From assembly GCF_029961765.1 (NCBI RefSeq), contig NZ_CP124681.1:5022001-5086000 (forward strand): a stretch of DNA of 64,000 nt. The letters run 5' to 3'. This document shows positions 43,589 through 52,195 of the stretch, piece after piece (positions within the stretch are counted from its first letter, which is position 1; each line of letters begins with the position of its first letter). The DNA comes from Nocardioides sp. QY071. GTDB lineage: Bacteria > Actinomycetota > Actinomycetes > Propionibacteriales > Nocardioidaceae. The notes under the pieces are model-generated. The model did not search any database. It worked only from the letters and a program-made list of their open reading frames with translations, and had not been told where the DNA came from. Made by a program: the position numbers and the translations under genes.

Positions 43589-44720
43589 CCTGGCTGGACA
43601 GCATCCCGCCGTTGCCGTGCGCCAGGGCGACCCGGGCGTCGGCCACCTGGCGGTCCCCGGCCTCCCCACGCAGCTGCCTCACCGACTCGATCAGCGTGAA
43701 GATGCCGTACATGCCCGGATGACAGTAGGAGAGACCTCCGCCGTTGGTGTTCACCGGGAGGCGGCCACCGGGGGCGAGTGCGCCGTCGCTGACGAAGTCC
43801 CCGGCCTCGCCCTTGGCACAGAAGCCGAGGTCCTCGAGGAACAGCAGGGTGTTGATAGTGAACGCGTCGTACAGCTGTACGACGTCCACATCGGACGGGC
43901 GCAGGCCCGCGAGATCGAATGCTCGGGCCCCGGACTCGGAGGCAGCCGTGACCGTCACGTCGTCGAGCTGCGAGATGCCCGTGTGCCAGTGCGCTTCGGC
44001 GCCACCGAGGTAGTAGACCGGCGGGCGGCGAAGGTCACGCGCCCGCTCCGCAGAGGTCACGACGAGCGCCCCTCCGCCGTCGGTGACCAAGCAGCAGTCC
44101 CGGACCGTCAGCGGGGTGGAGACCATGCGCGAGCCCAGGACGTCATCGATCGTGAGCTCGCCACGCTCGAAGGCCGCAGGGTTGAGCTGCGCCCATCGAC
44201 GAGCCGCGACGGCCACCTCAGCGAGGTGGCGACGTGTCGTGCCGAACTGGTGCATGTGGCGCGCCGCGGCGAGCGCGTACGCCGAGACCGGGAGGCGGGG
44301 AGCGAACGGCGTCTCGTACGACGGGAGGTGGTTCTGCCCCGACGAGATCAGCCCGCCCGACGCCGACCGCTGATTGCTGCCGTAGGCGATCAGCGCCACC
44401 TCGCACAGACCTGCTTCGATGGCAGCGCTCGCGTGGCGCATGTGCGCCAGGAACGAGCTGCCACCCGTCGCCGTGCTGTCGCTGTAGCGAGGCCGGATCC
44501 CCATCCGTTCCGCCAAGGTGACCGTCGGCATGCCGTAGAAGGCAGAGTGCGAGAACACGGCGTCCACGTCGCCGATGCTCAGGCCCGCGTCGTCGAGCGC
44601 GCGACCTGCGCCCTGCTCGACGAGGTCGAGCGCGGTGATCCCCGGCCCCACTTCGCCGAGGTCCGACTCGGCCACGCCGACGACCGCCGTCCGGCCGCGG
44701 AGCGCGCGTTCGTGCATCAT
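43554..44720 (-). CDS. Thiolase-like lipid-transfer protein (Ltp-type, no catalytic Cys)
   Basis: A 388-residue paralogue of the gene at 40354. The nucleophile site reads STATGGSSFLAHMRHA with no cysteine; it keeps VQLYDAFTINTLLFLEDLGF and VNTNGGGLSYCHPGMYG. Together with its DUF35 partner (ATGA overlap, 44717-44720) it is a second candidate retro-aldolase unit. ATG at 44720 precedes a second ATG at 44717. The low number of changes around the shared motifs suggests an old duplication with different substrates. Confidence 0.88.
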   Translation of the reverse strand: MMHERALRGRTAVVGVAESDLGEVGPGITALDLVEQGAGRALDDAGLSIGDVDAVFSHSAFYGMPTVTLAERMGIRPRYSDSTATGGSSFLAHMRHASAAIEAGLCEVALIAYGSNQRSASGGLISSGQNHLPSYETPFAPRLPVSAYALAAARHMHQFGTTRRHLAEVAVAARRWAQLNPAAFERGELTIDDVLGSRMVSTPLTVRDCCLVTDGGGALVVTSAERARDLRRPPVYYLGGAEAHWHTGISQLDDVTVTAASESGARAFDLAGLRPSDVDVVQLYDAFTINTLLFLEDLGFCAKGEAGDFVSDGALAPGGRLPVNTNGGGLSYCHPGMYGIFTLIESVRQLRGEAGDRQVADARVALAHGNGGMLSSQVTVLLGDASTV

Positions 44721-45121
44721 CGACGAGCTCCCTCGACCGCGAAGAGGGGAATCGTCTCGCTCCCGGCGCGGGCAGGGGCGACGACGACCCGGTCGCCGAT
44801 CGCCACCGCGTCATCGTCGATGCGCGACATCATGCGGTAGCCCTCGTCGAGGTCGATCAGGACGACGGCGTACGGCTCCTGGCCGCGGGGGGCGATGACG
44901 GTGCTCGAGTAGACGGCCCCGCGCCCGGCAGACGCACGCCACGTCAGCAGGTCGGCACCGCACCGCGGGCATCGCAGACGAGGCGGAAAGATCGCGGACA
45001 AGCAGCCGGAGCATGCCTGGAAGGCGAGGACATGCTGCTCGAGCAGGGCCTGGTAGGTGGCGTGCGGTCCGCCGTCCTCGATGCACAGCTCGACGGCCCG
45101 GCCCGGGATCTCAGCACTCAC
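44717..45121 (-). CDS. Zn-ribbon/OB-fold (DUF35) protein, thiolase-like partner
   Basis: A 134-residue DUF35 protein: YQALLEQHVLAFQACSGCLS helix and first Cys pair, RLRCPRCGADLL second pair, then an OB fold with GAVYSSTVIAPRGQEPYAVVLIDLDEG. It pairs with the overlapping thiolase-like gene. GTG at 45121; the divergent CoA-transferase promoter and element C lie upstream. Confidence 0.88.
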   Translation of the reverse strand: MSAEIPGRAVELCIEDGGPHATYQALLEQHVLAFQACSGCLSAIFPPRLRCPRCGADLLTWRASAGRGAVYSSTVIAPRGQEPYAVVLIDLDEGYRMMSRIDDDAVAIGDRVVVAPARAGSETIPLFAVEGARR

Positions 45122-45149
45122 GTCACAGTCCTCCAGGTTGACAATGTGC

Positions 45150-45167
45150 TAATTAATATCATACTTA
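45150..45167 (-). promoter_or_regulatory. Shared AT-rich element C
   Basis: Minus strand TAAGTATGATATTAATTA in the 79-base gap between the DUF35 gene and the divergent CoA-transferase gene. The core CATACTTATG on plus is a near-palindrome. Confidence 0.5.
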
Positions 45168-45200
45168 TGCCATTCGCCGACCATGGGAGGGCACGCCGAC

Positions 45201-46403
45201 ATGGGCGCTACCGAGAGCAACCCCGAGACCGTCCGTCACCACGACGCGTCGACCCGACAGCCCCTGGACGGCATCACGGTGCTCGACCTCACTCGTGTCG
45301 TCATGGGACCGTTCGCCACACAGATCTTGGCCGACCAGGGTGCGGACGTGATCATGGTCGAGGCCGATGGCGGCGACACCAACCGCGTGATGGGCCCGGG
45401 CCCGCACGCGGAGCTGTCGGGCATCTCCCTCAATCTGCTCCGCAACAAGCGCTCTGTCGCCGTCGACCTGAAGTCCGCCGAGGGCCGTGCCGTCCTGGAG
45501 GAACTCGTCCGCCGGTGTGACGTCGTCGTCTCCACGATGCGCCCGCACGTGCTCACCCGGTTGGGCCTCGACTATGCATCGGTACGTGCCCTGCGCGAGG
45601 ACGTCGTGTACTGCCAGGCACAAGGCTTCCCGGTTGGTAGCCCGCGCGCCAACGAGCCTGCATACGACGACATCATCCAGGCGGCCTGCGGCGTGTCGGA
45701 CGTGGTCGAGCGTGTCACCGGCGAGCCCGGACTGATGCCGACGATCTTCGCGGACAAGGTGTGTGGCCTGGTGATGGCCCAGGCGATCGTCGCGGCGCTC
45801 CTGCAGCGTGCACGCACCGGTCAGGGACGCCACGTCGAGGTGCCCATGAACCAGGCGATGGGGGCCTTCATGCTCGTCGAGCACGGCGCGGGCGCCATCA
45901 GCGAACCTCCCGTGAACATGCCTGGCAAGCCCGCCACCGGCTATGCGCGCGTGCTGTCCCCGGACCGGCGGCCGCACCCGACCAGCGACGGCTGGGTCCA
46001 CCTGCTGCCCTACCGCCCCGAGCACTACGCGTCGCTGTTCGCCGAGGCCGGCGTCCCCAACGCCGACGACGACCCTCGCTATGCGGACCTGCGGGCCACG
46101 ATCGCCAACTCCGACTCCTTGTACCGCGACGTTCGCCGCTTCACCCCCACCCGGACGACCGCACAGTGGCTCGACTACTGCCGTCGAGCAGGCATCCCGG
46201 CCACGGAAGTCGCGTCGATGCAGGACCTGGTCGAGGAGCTGCCGATCGTGGAGCATCCGCACGCCGGCTCGTACCGGCTGATCCCCCCGCTTGCGCTCTT
46301 CCACGGCGCGACCATGACCACCCCCTCGCCGGCACCCCTCATCGGGGAGCACACCGCCGCCGTGCTCGACGAGCTCGGCGCTCACCTGACGGAGGCCCCG
46401 TGA
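45201..46403 (+). CDS. CaiB/BaiF CoA-transferase family protein
   Basis: A 400-residue family III CoA transferase. Motifs: VLDLTRVVMGPFATQILADQG and VDLKSAEGRAVLEELV; the catalytic Asp is most likely in PTIFADKVCGLVMA (~residue 184). It would move CoA between a product and a new acid substrate. Two in-frame ATGs exist; 45201 is preferred because GGAGGG lies nine bases before it, while 45183 has no ribosome site. First gene of the plus-strand operon with two acyl-CoA dehydrogenases and a hydratase. Confidence 0.9.
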   Translation: MGATESNPETVRHHDASTRQPLDGITVLDLTRVVMGPFATQILADQGADVIMVEADGGDTNRVMGPGPHAELSGISLNLLRNKRSVAVDLKSAEGRAVLEELVRRCDVVVSTMRPHVLTRLGLDYASVRALREDVVYCQAQGFPVGSPRANEPAYDDIIQAACGVSDVVERVTGEPGLMPTIFADKVCGLVMAQAIVAALLQRARTGQGRHVEVPMNQAMGAFMLVEHGAGAISEPPVNMPGKPATGYARVLSPDRRPHPTSDGWVHLLPYRPEHYASLFAEAGVPNADDDPRYADLRATIANSDSLYRDVRRFTPTRTTAQWLDYCRRAGIPATEVASMQDLVEELPIVEHPHAGSYRLIPPLALFHGATMTTPSPAPLIGEHTAAVLDELGAHLTEAP

Positions 46404-47530
46404 TTCTCGTCCCCACCACCCTCACCGCCGAGGAACGCGCACTCCAGGCCGACGTCCGTGCCTACCTCGACGAGCGACTTCTCCCCGGGACCTACCCGCT
46501 GGGATTGGGGATGGCCGGTGACGTGGACCCCGCGTTCTCCCGCGACCTCGGGGCCCAGGGTTGGGTGGGAATGGCCTTGCCCAAGGAGTACGGCGGAGGC
46601 GGACGAACCGCGGTCGAGCGTCAGATCGTGGTCGAAGAGCTCCTCACTCGCGGAGCCCCGGTCGGCTTCCACTGGACGGCCGACCGACAGTCGGGCCTCA
46701 ACATCCTGCACAACGGCACCGAGGAGCAGCGGCGCGCACTCCTTCCTGGCATCGCGCGGGGAGAGCTGTCCTTCGCCATCGGGATGAGTGAGCCCGACGC
46801 CGGCTCCGACCTCGCCTCGGTGCGTTCGATAGCGACGTGGAAGGACGGCGCGTGGCACATCAGCGGAACGAAGATCTGGACGTCGAACGCGATGACCGCG
46901 ACGCATCTGCTCTGCCTGTTCCGGACCAGCGACGGGCGGCACGACGGACTCACCCAGTTCGTCGTTCCGCGTGACACTCCGGGAGTCACCGTCGCGCCGA
47001 TTCCCTTCATCGACGGTACCCGCCACTTCTGCGAAGTGGCCTTCGAGGACGTGCGCCTCACGGACGACGCGCGCCTGGGGGAGGTCGGCGCCGGCTGGGG
47101 ACAGAACACGAGTGAGCTCGCCCTCGAACGAGGTGGCGTCGACCGCTGGATGTCGACCATGCCCCTCCTCGAGCGCTGGGCGCGTTCGGAAGGCGTGCGC
47201 GACTCGGTGCCTGCGCAGGTCGACCTCGGCCGGATCCTCGCGCGCCTCTGGGCCTACCGCGGGATGAGCCTCTCCATCGCGCGGCTCGTCGATTCCGGAA
47301 CCTTCCCCGTCGTCGAGGCCGCCCTTGTCAAGGAGATGGCGACCCTGTTCGAGCAGGAGTCGCTTGCTCTCGTTCGCCGTCACTACGGCCGTACGCCGTC
47401 CCTGACGTCCGACGATCCGTGGGAGGCCCTGCTCGCGCGGGCGATCCTGGTCGGACCGTCCTGGACACTGCGCGGTGGCACCACTGAGATCCTCCGCACC
47501 ATCATCTCGAAGGGACTCATCAAGCGATGA
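46400..47530 (+). CDS. Acyl-CoA dehydrogenase (first of heteromeric pair)
   Basis: A 376-residue acyl-CoA dehydrogenase: FAIGMSEPDAGSDLASVRSIA in the FAD/substrate region, WHISGTKIWTSNAMTATHLL and the C-terminal SWTLRGGTTEILRTIISKGL. GTG at 46400 overlaps the CoA-transferase stop as GTGA. It is followed with an ATGA overlap by a shorter, divergent dehydrogenase, the arrangement of actinobacterial alpha2-beta2 dehydrogenases that act on steroid-like side chains (named family: ChsE1-ChsE2/FadE type). Substrate unknown. Confidence 0.9.
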   Translation: MILVPTTLTAEERALQADVRAYLDERLLPGTYPLGLGMAGDVDPAFSRDLGAQGWVGMALPKEYGGGGRTAVERQIVVEELLTRGAPVGFHWTADRQSGLNILHNGTEEQRRALLPGIARGELSFAIGMSEPDAGSDLASVRSIATWKDGAWHISGTKIWTSNAMTATHLLCLFRTSDGRHDGLTQFVVPRDTPGVTVAPIPFIDGTRHFCEVAFEDVRLTDDARLGEVGAGWGQNTSELALERGGVDRWMSTMPLLERWARSEGVRDSVPAQVDLGRILARLWAYRGMSLSIARLVDSGTFPVVEAALVKEMATLFEQESLALVRRHYGRTPSLTSDDPWEALLARAILVGPSWTLRGGTTEILRTIISKGLIKR

Positions 47531-48552
47531 CCTCGGACCTCACGGCCGCGCTGGCCGACTTCTTCGCGGCGACCTGGCCGGCCGACACCCCGATCGCCGA
47601 GTCCGGTCCGCTTGCCCAGACTCGCTGGTCCCCGTTCGCCGCGCTCGGCCTTCATCTCGTCGGCGTGCCCGAGGAGTCCGGCGGGTCCGGGGGAACGGTC
47701 GACGACCTGGTCGCGCTGGCGGTTCTCGCCGGCCGGCACGCGGCCGACGTTCCCTTGGTCGAGTCGACGACTGCCGCCTGGGCACTCGCCGAGGCGGGGT
47801 TCCCCGTCGACGCGTCGGTCAGCTCCTCGATGCCGGTCGCCCCGGCGTCGCTCGTCATCCACGACGACGGCACGGTCACCGGCCAGCTCACGGATGTTCC
47901 GTGGGGCGGGTCCGTGGATCAGGTCGTGGCCGTCACCGACGACGGGCGCACTGTCGCGCTCGCGCCCCGGGACGCCGTGGTCGCCCTCGGCGTCGACCTC
48001 GCCGGCCAGCCGCGCGACACCCTCACGTTCGAGCGGATCGCTCCCCTCGCGACAGGTACGGGCCTCAGCCCGGACAGGATGCGCCGACGCACGGCCATGC
48101 TGCGGATCGCCATGACGGCTGGTGCCCTGCAGGCGTGTTCTGAGCTGACCCGTCGATATGTGTCCGAACGGGTGCAGTTCGGACGGCCCATCGGCGCCTT
48201 CCAGGCCGTCCAGGCACACGTCGTGCAGCTCGAGCAGATGGCGGTCATGACGACAGCCGTCGCGGAACGGCTCGCGATGCAGGTCGATCCCCACGATCTC
48301 GACCTCGCCGCGGCCCAGGTCGTCACCTCGGAGAACGCGCTCGTCGCCGCACGCGCCGCTCACCAGGCACACGGAGCGATCGGCATGACCCGGGAGTACC
48401 GCCTGCAGGGCTACACCCGGCGACTTCACACGTGGGCCGGCGACCTCGGCGAGGAGCTGGAGCTCTCCCGACGGCTCGGCGTCACCGCGTCGTCCGCCGC
48501 GTCCTTCGCCCACCTCGTCCTCGACGACAACCGACCGGAGCTGCGTCCATGA
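47527..48552 (+). CDS. Acyl-CoA dehydrogenase (second of heteromeric pair)
   Basis: A 341-residue shorter acyl-CoA dehydrogenase. The N-terminal half is weakly conserved; the C-terminal half shows QACSELTRRYVSERVQFGRP, IGAFQAVQAHVVQLEQMA and AHQAHGAIGMTREYRLQGYT. Short length and loss of several middle-domain motifs are typical of the partner subunit in heteromeric dehydrogenases. ATG 47527 overlaps the previous stop. Its own stop overlaps the hydratase ATG. Confidence 0.88.
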   Translation: MTSDLTAALADFFAATWPADTPIAESGPLAQTRWSPFAALGLHLVGVPEESGGSGGTVDDLVALAVLAGRHAADVPLVESTTAAWALAEAGFPVDASVSSSMPVAPASLVIHDDGTVTGQLTDVPWGGSVDQVVAVTDDGRTVALAPRDAVVALGVDLAGQPRDTLTFERIAPLATGTGLSPDRMRRRTAMLRIAMTAGALQACSELTRRYVSERVQFGRPIGAFQAVQAHVVQLEQMAVMTTAVAERLAMQVDPHDLDLAAAQVVTSENALVAARAAHQAHGAIGMTREYRLQGYTRRLHTWAGDLGEELELSRRLGVTASSAASFAHLVLDDNRPELRP

Positions 48553-49328
48553 CCACCTACCCGCTCGACGGACTGAGGGTCGAGACCGACGGCCTCGTCG
48601 CCATCCTGGAGATCGCGCGACCGCCGGCGAACTACTTCGACCGCCCACTCATCGCCGCCATCGCGGACACCCTCGACACCCTGGCGGCCGACGGCACGGT
48701 GCGTGTCGCCGTCCTGTGCTCAGAGGGCAAGCACTTCTGCGCCGGCGCCGACTTCGGCGCTCCGACCGAGAGCTCGGACCGTGCAGCCGACTCGCGTCGC
48801 CTCTATGCCGAAGGAGCGCGACTGTTCGACTCGCCGATTCCCGTGGTGGCCGCGGTCCAGGGGTCAGCGGTGGGAGGGGGGCTGGGCCTCGCCTGCGCGG
48901 CGGACTTCCGGGTGGCGTCGCCGAAGACCCGACTGTGGGCCAACTTCGCGCGGCTGGGCTTCCACCAGGGCTTCGGGCTCTCCGTGAGTCTGCCGCGGAT
49001 CATCGGGACGCAGGCCGCGAGCCGGATGCTCATCGGGGCGGAGACGGTCGACGGCGAGAGGGCCCTCGCCCTCGGCCTGGCCGACCGGCTCGCCGAGCCG
49101 GGTCTCGAACGTGACGTTGCGATCGCCTACGCACGTGAGCTCGCGGCACTTGCTCCTCTCGCGGTGCGTTCCATCCGCGAGACGTTGCGTGGCGACCTCC
49201 GGGAGCGCGTCGTCGAAGCGCTCGACCGCGAGGCGACCGAGCAGGCTTGGCTGTGGGAGACCGCGGACAGCCGGGAGGGCATCGCCGCCAGCCTCGAGCG
49301 ACGCGACCCGGAGTTCGCCGGGCGCTGA
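48549..49328 (+). CDS. Enoyl-CoA hydratase/isomerase family protein
   Basis: A 259-residue crotonase: SEGKHFCAGADFGAP and VQGSAVGGGLGLACAADFRVA make the oxyanion hole; the later segment NFARLGFHQGFGLSVSLPR lacks the usual catalytic Glu pattern, so the exact reaction may be hydration, isomerisation or hydrolysis. ATG at 48549 overlaps the dehydrogenase stop as ATGA. Last gene of its operon; stop lies 13 bases from the convergent MaoC stop. Confidence 0.9.
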   Translation: MTTYPLDGLRVETDGLVAILEIARPPANYFDRPLIAAIADTLDTLAADGTVRVAVLCSEGKHFCAGADFGAPTESSDRAADSRRLYAEGARLFDSPIPVVAAVQGSAVGGGLGLACAADFRVASPKTRLWANFARLGFHQGFGLSVSLPRIIGTQAASRMLIGAETVDGERALALGLADRLAEPGLERDVAIAYARELAALAPLAVRSIRETLRGDLRERVVEALDREATEQAWLWETADSREGIAASLERRDPEFAGR

Positions 49329-49341
49329 GAGGGGCGGGAGA

Positions 49342-49824
49342 TCAGGGGAAGGCGAGGACGATGAACTCGCCGACCATCGCCGGCTTCTCGACTCCCTCGA
49401 TCTCGATCGACAGGCCCAGCCGGTACTGCATCCCGCCAGCGCGGGGTGCCGCGGCGAGGACGGAACCCCGCATCCGGATCCGTGAGCCCTCCCGGACCGG
49501 CGTGACGAAGCGAACCTTGTCGATGCCGTAGTTGACCCCGCTGCTGCGGTCGGTCACGTCGATGATGTCGCCCATCATGCCGGCAACCAGCGACAGGGTC
49601 AGGTACCCGTGCGCGATCGTGCGACCGAACGGACCCGCGGCCGCACGGTCGCGGTCCACGTGAATCCACTGGTGGTCACCGGTCGCCTCCGCGAAGGCGT
49701 CTATCCTGCCCTGCTCGACAGTGAGCCACGGGCCGGGGCCGAGCTCCACACCGACGGACTCCTCGATGTCGGCAAGCGAGATGACCGTCGGAAGCGCGCG
49801 ATCGGCCGGTGTATTTATAGTCAT
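49342..49824 (-). CDS. MaoC-like (R)-hydratase
   Basis: A 160-residue hotdog-fold hydratase: AFAEATGDHQWIHVDRDRAA holds the catalytic Asp/His, followed by GPFGRTIAHGYLTLSLVAGMM. It hydrates or dehydrates an enoyl-CoA with R stereochemistry, complementing the SDR at 29520. ATG at 49824 begins MTINTPADR and has no ribosome site before it; instead GATAAT lies seven bases upstream as a -10-like box, so the transcript may be leaderless. Element D overlaps the start codon. Confidence 0.9.
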   Translation of the reverse strand: MTINTPADRALPTVISLADIEESVGVELGPGPWLTVEQGRIDAFAEATGDHQWIHVDRDRAAAGPFGRTIAHGYLTLSLVAGMMGDIIDVTDRSSGVNYGIDKVRFVTPVREGSRIRMRGSVLAAAPRAGGMQYRLGLSIEIEGVEKPAMVGEFIVLAFP

Positions 49825-49833
49825 AGTTATGAT
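49812..49833 (-). promoter_or_regulatory. Shared AT-rich element D, overlapping the MaoC start
   Basis: Minus strand AACTATGACTATAAATA (49828 to 49812), whose ATG is the MaoC start codon. On the minus strand the wider sequence TAATCATAACTATGACTA is a near-perfect 18-bp palindrome (TARTCATARYTATGAYTA), the best-formed copy of the shared element. Confidence 0.55.
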
Positions 49834-50024
49834 TATCTAGGGAACACCTCCTGAAGGCAACCCAAGAAGTGCCACGGCGGAACCGATCCGATTTGCGGCC
49901 GCGGCAAGACGGTGGGCCGATCTACCAGTGCGAGGCCGCCGAGCGCCAGCAGGCACAGGATCGACTCCGAGCGGGATCCAGGACTGCCCCGGCGACGGGC
50001 GCCACATGGAGGATGGAATGGGAT

Positions 50025-50040
50025 AACTATTGACATAGAT
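50025..50040 (+). promoter_or_regulatory. Shared AT-rich element E
   Basis: Plus strand AACTATTGACATAGAT, 74 bases before the HyuA-like GTG. It contains TTGACA, a good -35 hexamer, so it may be part of the promoter as well as, or instead of, an operator. Confidence 0.45.
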
Positions 50041-50113
50041 AGGTCCTTTGGGCTCATGATTCGGATGTGACGGACGACACTCGCCGTTGTCGACTCGAAC
50101 CGGAAGGACTGCT

Positions 50114-52195
50114 GTGGAGAAGAGCACGAGTCACACCCCCTGGGTCGTCGGGATCGACGTCGGAGGAACCTTCACCGACATCGTCGCCCTCGACCTCATC
50201 CGAGGCGAGGTGCGTGACGGCAAGGTCCTGACCACCTCCGAGCAGGAGGTCGGGGTGCTGGCGGCAATCCGGCAGATCGGCATTGAGCCGCAGGAGATCG
50301 CAGAACTGGTCCACGGCCACACGGTCGGGATCAACGCCGTGCTCAGCCGTGCTGGCGCCAGGACGGCTCTGCTGGCCACCGACGGCCATCGCGATCTGCT
50401 CGACATTGGCCGCATGAACCGCGAGTTCGGACCGCAGTTCTACGACCCCACCTGGGTGCGGCCCCACCAGGCGCGCCCCATCGTCGCGCGCCAGCAGCGC
50501 GTCGGCGTGCCCGAGCGAATGTCCGCCGATGGCAACGTGGTGCGCGACCTGGACGAGGCCGCCGTTCGCGCGGCGGCGCACGTGCTCAAGGACGACGGTG
50601 TCGAAAGCGTCGGCATCTGCTTCGTCAATGCATACAGCAACCCGGACCACGAGCAGCGCGCCGCGACGATCGTCCGCGAGGTGCTGCCAGAGGCCTACGT
50701 GCAGACCTCCTCGCTCTACTCGGTGACCAAGGAGCACGAGCGCACCACCACGGTCGCGCTCGACGCCTACGTCGGTCCGGCCGTGACGCACTACCTGCAT
50801 CGCCTGCGCGGCCTGCTGGCCGAAGCTGGGTTCGACGGCCTGCTCTGGATCATGACCATGAACGGCGGGGTCACGACCGTCGAGCACGCAGCCACAGCAC
50901 CGGTCTTCCAGCTCGTGTCCGGGCCCGTCGGCGGCGTCGCTGGCTCCGTCCGCCTTGCCCAGGCCGGCGGTCCGGAGAATCTGCTCACGATGGACGTCGG
51001 CGGCACCAGCACGGACGTTGCGAGCATCGTGTCCGCGACGACACCGATGACGGACCTCTGGACGCTGGAACAGGGCCTGACCTTGACGATGCCCCTGGTC
51101 GACGTTGGCAGCGTCGGGTCGGGAGCGGGCAGCATCATCTCAGTCGACTCCCTAGGAGCGCTGCGCGTGGGGCCGGCCTCGGCGGGCTCGGTCCCTGGCC
51201 CGGCCTGCTACGGCCGCGGCGGCGCCGACCCGACGTTGACCGACGCGTGCGTGGCCCTCGGCATCCTCCAGCCCGACCTGTTCGCCGGCGGCGCGATGGA
51301 GCTCGACACCAACCTCGCCCGCAAGGCGCTCGCCACGGTCGCCGAGAGCGTCGGGCTGGACGCGACCAAGCTCGCCTCCGCGGCCTACGCCGTGGCATGT
51401 GAGGACATGGCAGCCAAGATCCGGTCTGTTTCGGTGTATCGCGGGATGGACCTGCGCGACTTCGCCCTCCTGCCCTTTGGTGCGGCCGGGCCGATGCTCG
51501 CCAACCAGGTCGCCGAGATCCTGGGGCTCGACACGGTCATCGTTCCCTACAGCCCGGGGCAATTCTCCGCGCTCGGCCTCCTGGGCAGCGACCTGCGTGT
51601 CACAACGGCCACGGCTCCCATGACGATGCTCACGGCTGGTGGAGCGCTCGGCCTCGAGCAGGCGTTCACGAGGATGGAGCAGAGTATCCGCGACGACCTC
51701 ATGGCCCAGGGCCTGAACGTCGGCGCCCTGCAGTTCGAGCGAGCCTTCTTCGGGATGTACGCAGGCCAGACCTGGGACAACCGCCGGCCGCTCGCCGACG
51801 GTCCGATCACGGCGGAGACCGTCGAGGCCATGGTCGAGGAGTTCCACACGTTCTACCAGCGCACCTACGGGTTCTCCGCTCGCGAGCTCCCGGTCATGTG
51901 CACCAGCCTCGAGGTCACGGGCGTGGTCGCCCGCGACACCACGGTGGAGCGTCGGGTCACCTCCAAGGCGGGCACGTCGTACGTACGGACGGCCACCGTC
52001 ATCCCGGTCGGCCGTGGGCCCATGGAGGCCGAGGTCCACCAGCGTGAGCTGCTCACCTCGGGCGCCCGGATCGAAGGGCCGGCCCTGGTTGTGGAGCGGT
52101 TCGCCACGACCTTCATCCAGCCGGGATGGTCCGGCAGCTTACGAGAAGACGGCTGTCTGGTCGTCAGCCGCATCAACGAGAGGGGTTCGCGATGA
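50114..52195 (+). CDS. HyuA-like hydantoinase/oxoprolinase A subunit
   Basis: A 693-residue HyuA family protein: phosphate motifs GIDVGGTFTDIVALD and TMDVGGTSTDVASIV, LVHGHTVGINAVLSR and PALVVERFATTFIQPGW. Distant from the copy at 5605, closer to ketone/aryl-ketone carboxylase-type ATPase subunits by general layout (inference). GTG at 50114 is preferred since AAGGA stands five bases upstream; an in-frame TTG at 50087 is less likely. First gene of a plus-strand operon with HyuB, a zinc protein and an SDR. Confidence 0.91.
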   Translation: MEKSTSHTPWVVGIDVGGTFTDIVALDLIRGEVRDGKVLTTSEQEVGVLAAIRQIGIEPQEIAELVHGHTVGINAVLSRAGARTALLATDGHRDLLDIGRMNREFGPQFYDPTWVRPHQARPIVARQQRVGVPERMSADGNVVRDLDEAAVRAAAHVLKDDGVESVGICFVNAYSNPDHEQRAATIVREVLPEAYVQTSSLYSVTKEHERTTTVALDAYVGPAVTHYLHRLRGLLAEAGFDGLLWIMTMNGGVTTVEHAATAPVFQLVSGPVGGVAGSVRLAQAGGPENLLTMDVGGTSTDVASIVSATTPMTDLWTLEQGLTLTMPLVDVGSVGSGAGSIISVDSLGALRVGPASAGSVPGPACYGRGGADPTLTDACVALGILQPDLFAGGAMELDTNLARKALATVAESVGLDATKLASAAYAVACEDMAAKIRSVSVYRGMDLRDFALLPFGAAGPMLANQVAEILGLDTVIVPYSPGQFSALGLLGSDLRVTTATAPMTMLTAGGALGLEQAFTRMEQSIRDDLMAQGLNVGALQFERAFFGMYAGQTWDNRRPLADGPITAETVEAMVEEFHTFYQRTYGFSARELPVMCTSLEVTGVVARDTTVERRVTSKAGTSYVRTATVIPVGRGPMEAEVHQRELLTSGARIEGPALVVERFATTFIQPGWSGSLREDGCLVVSRINERGSR

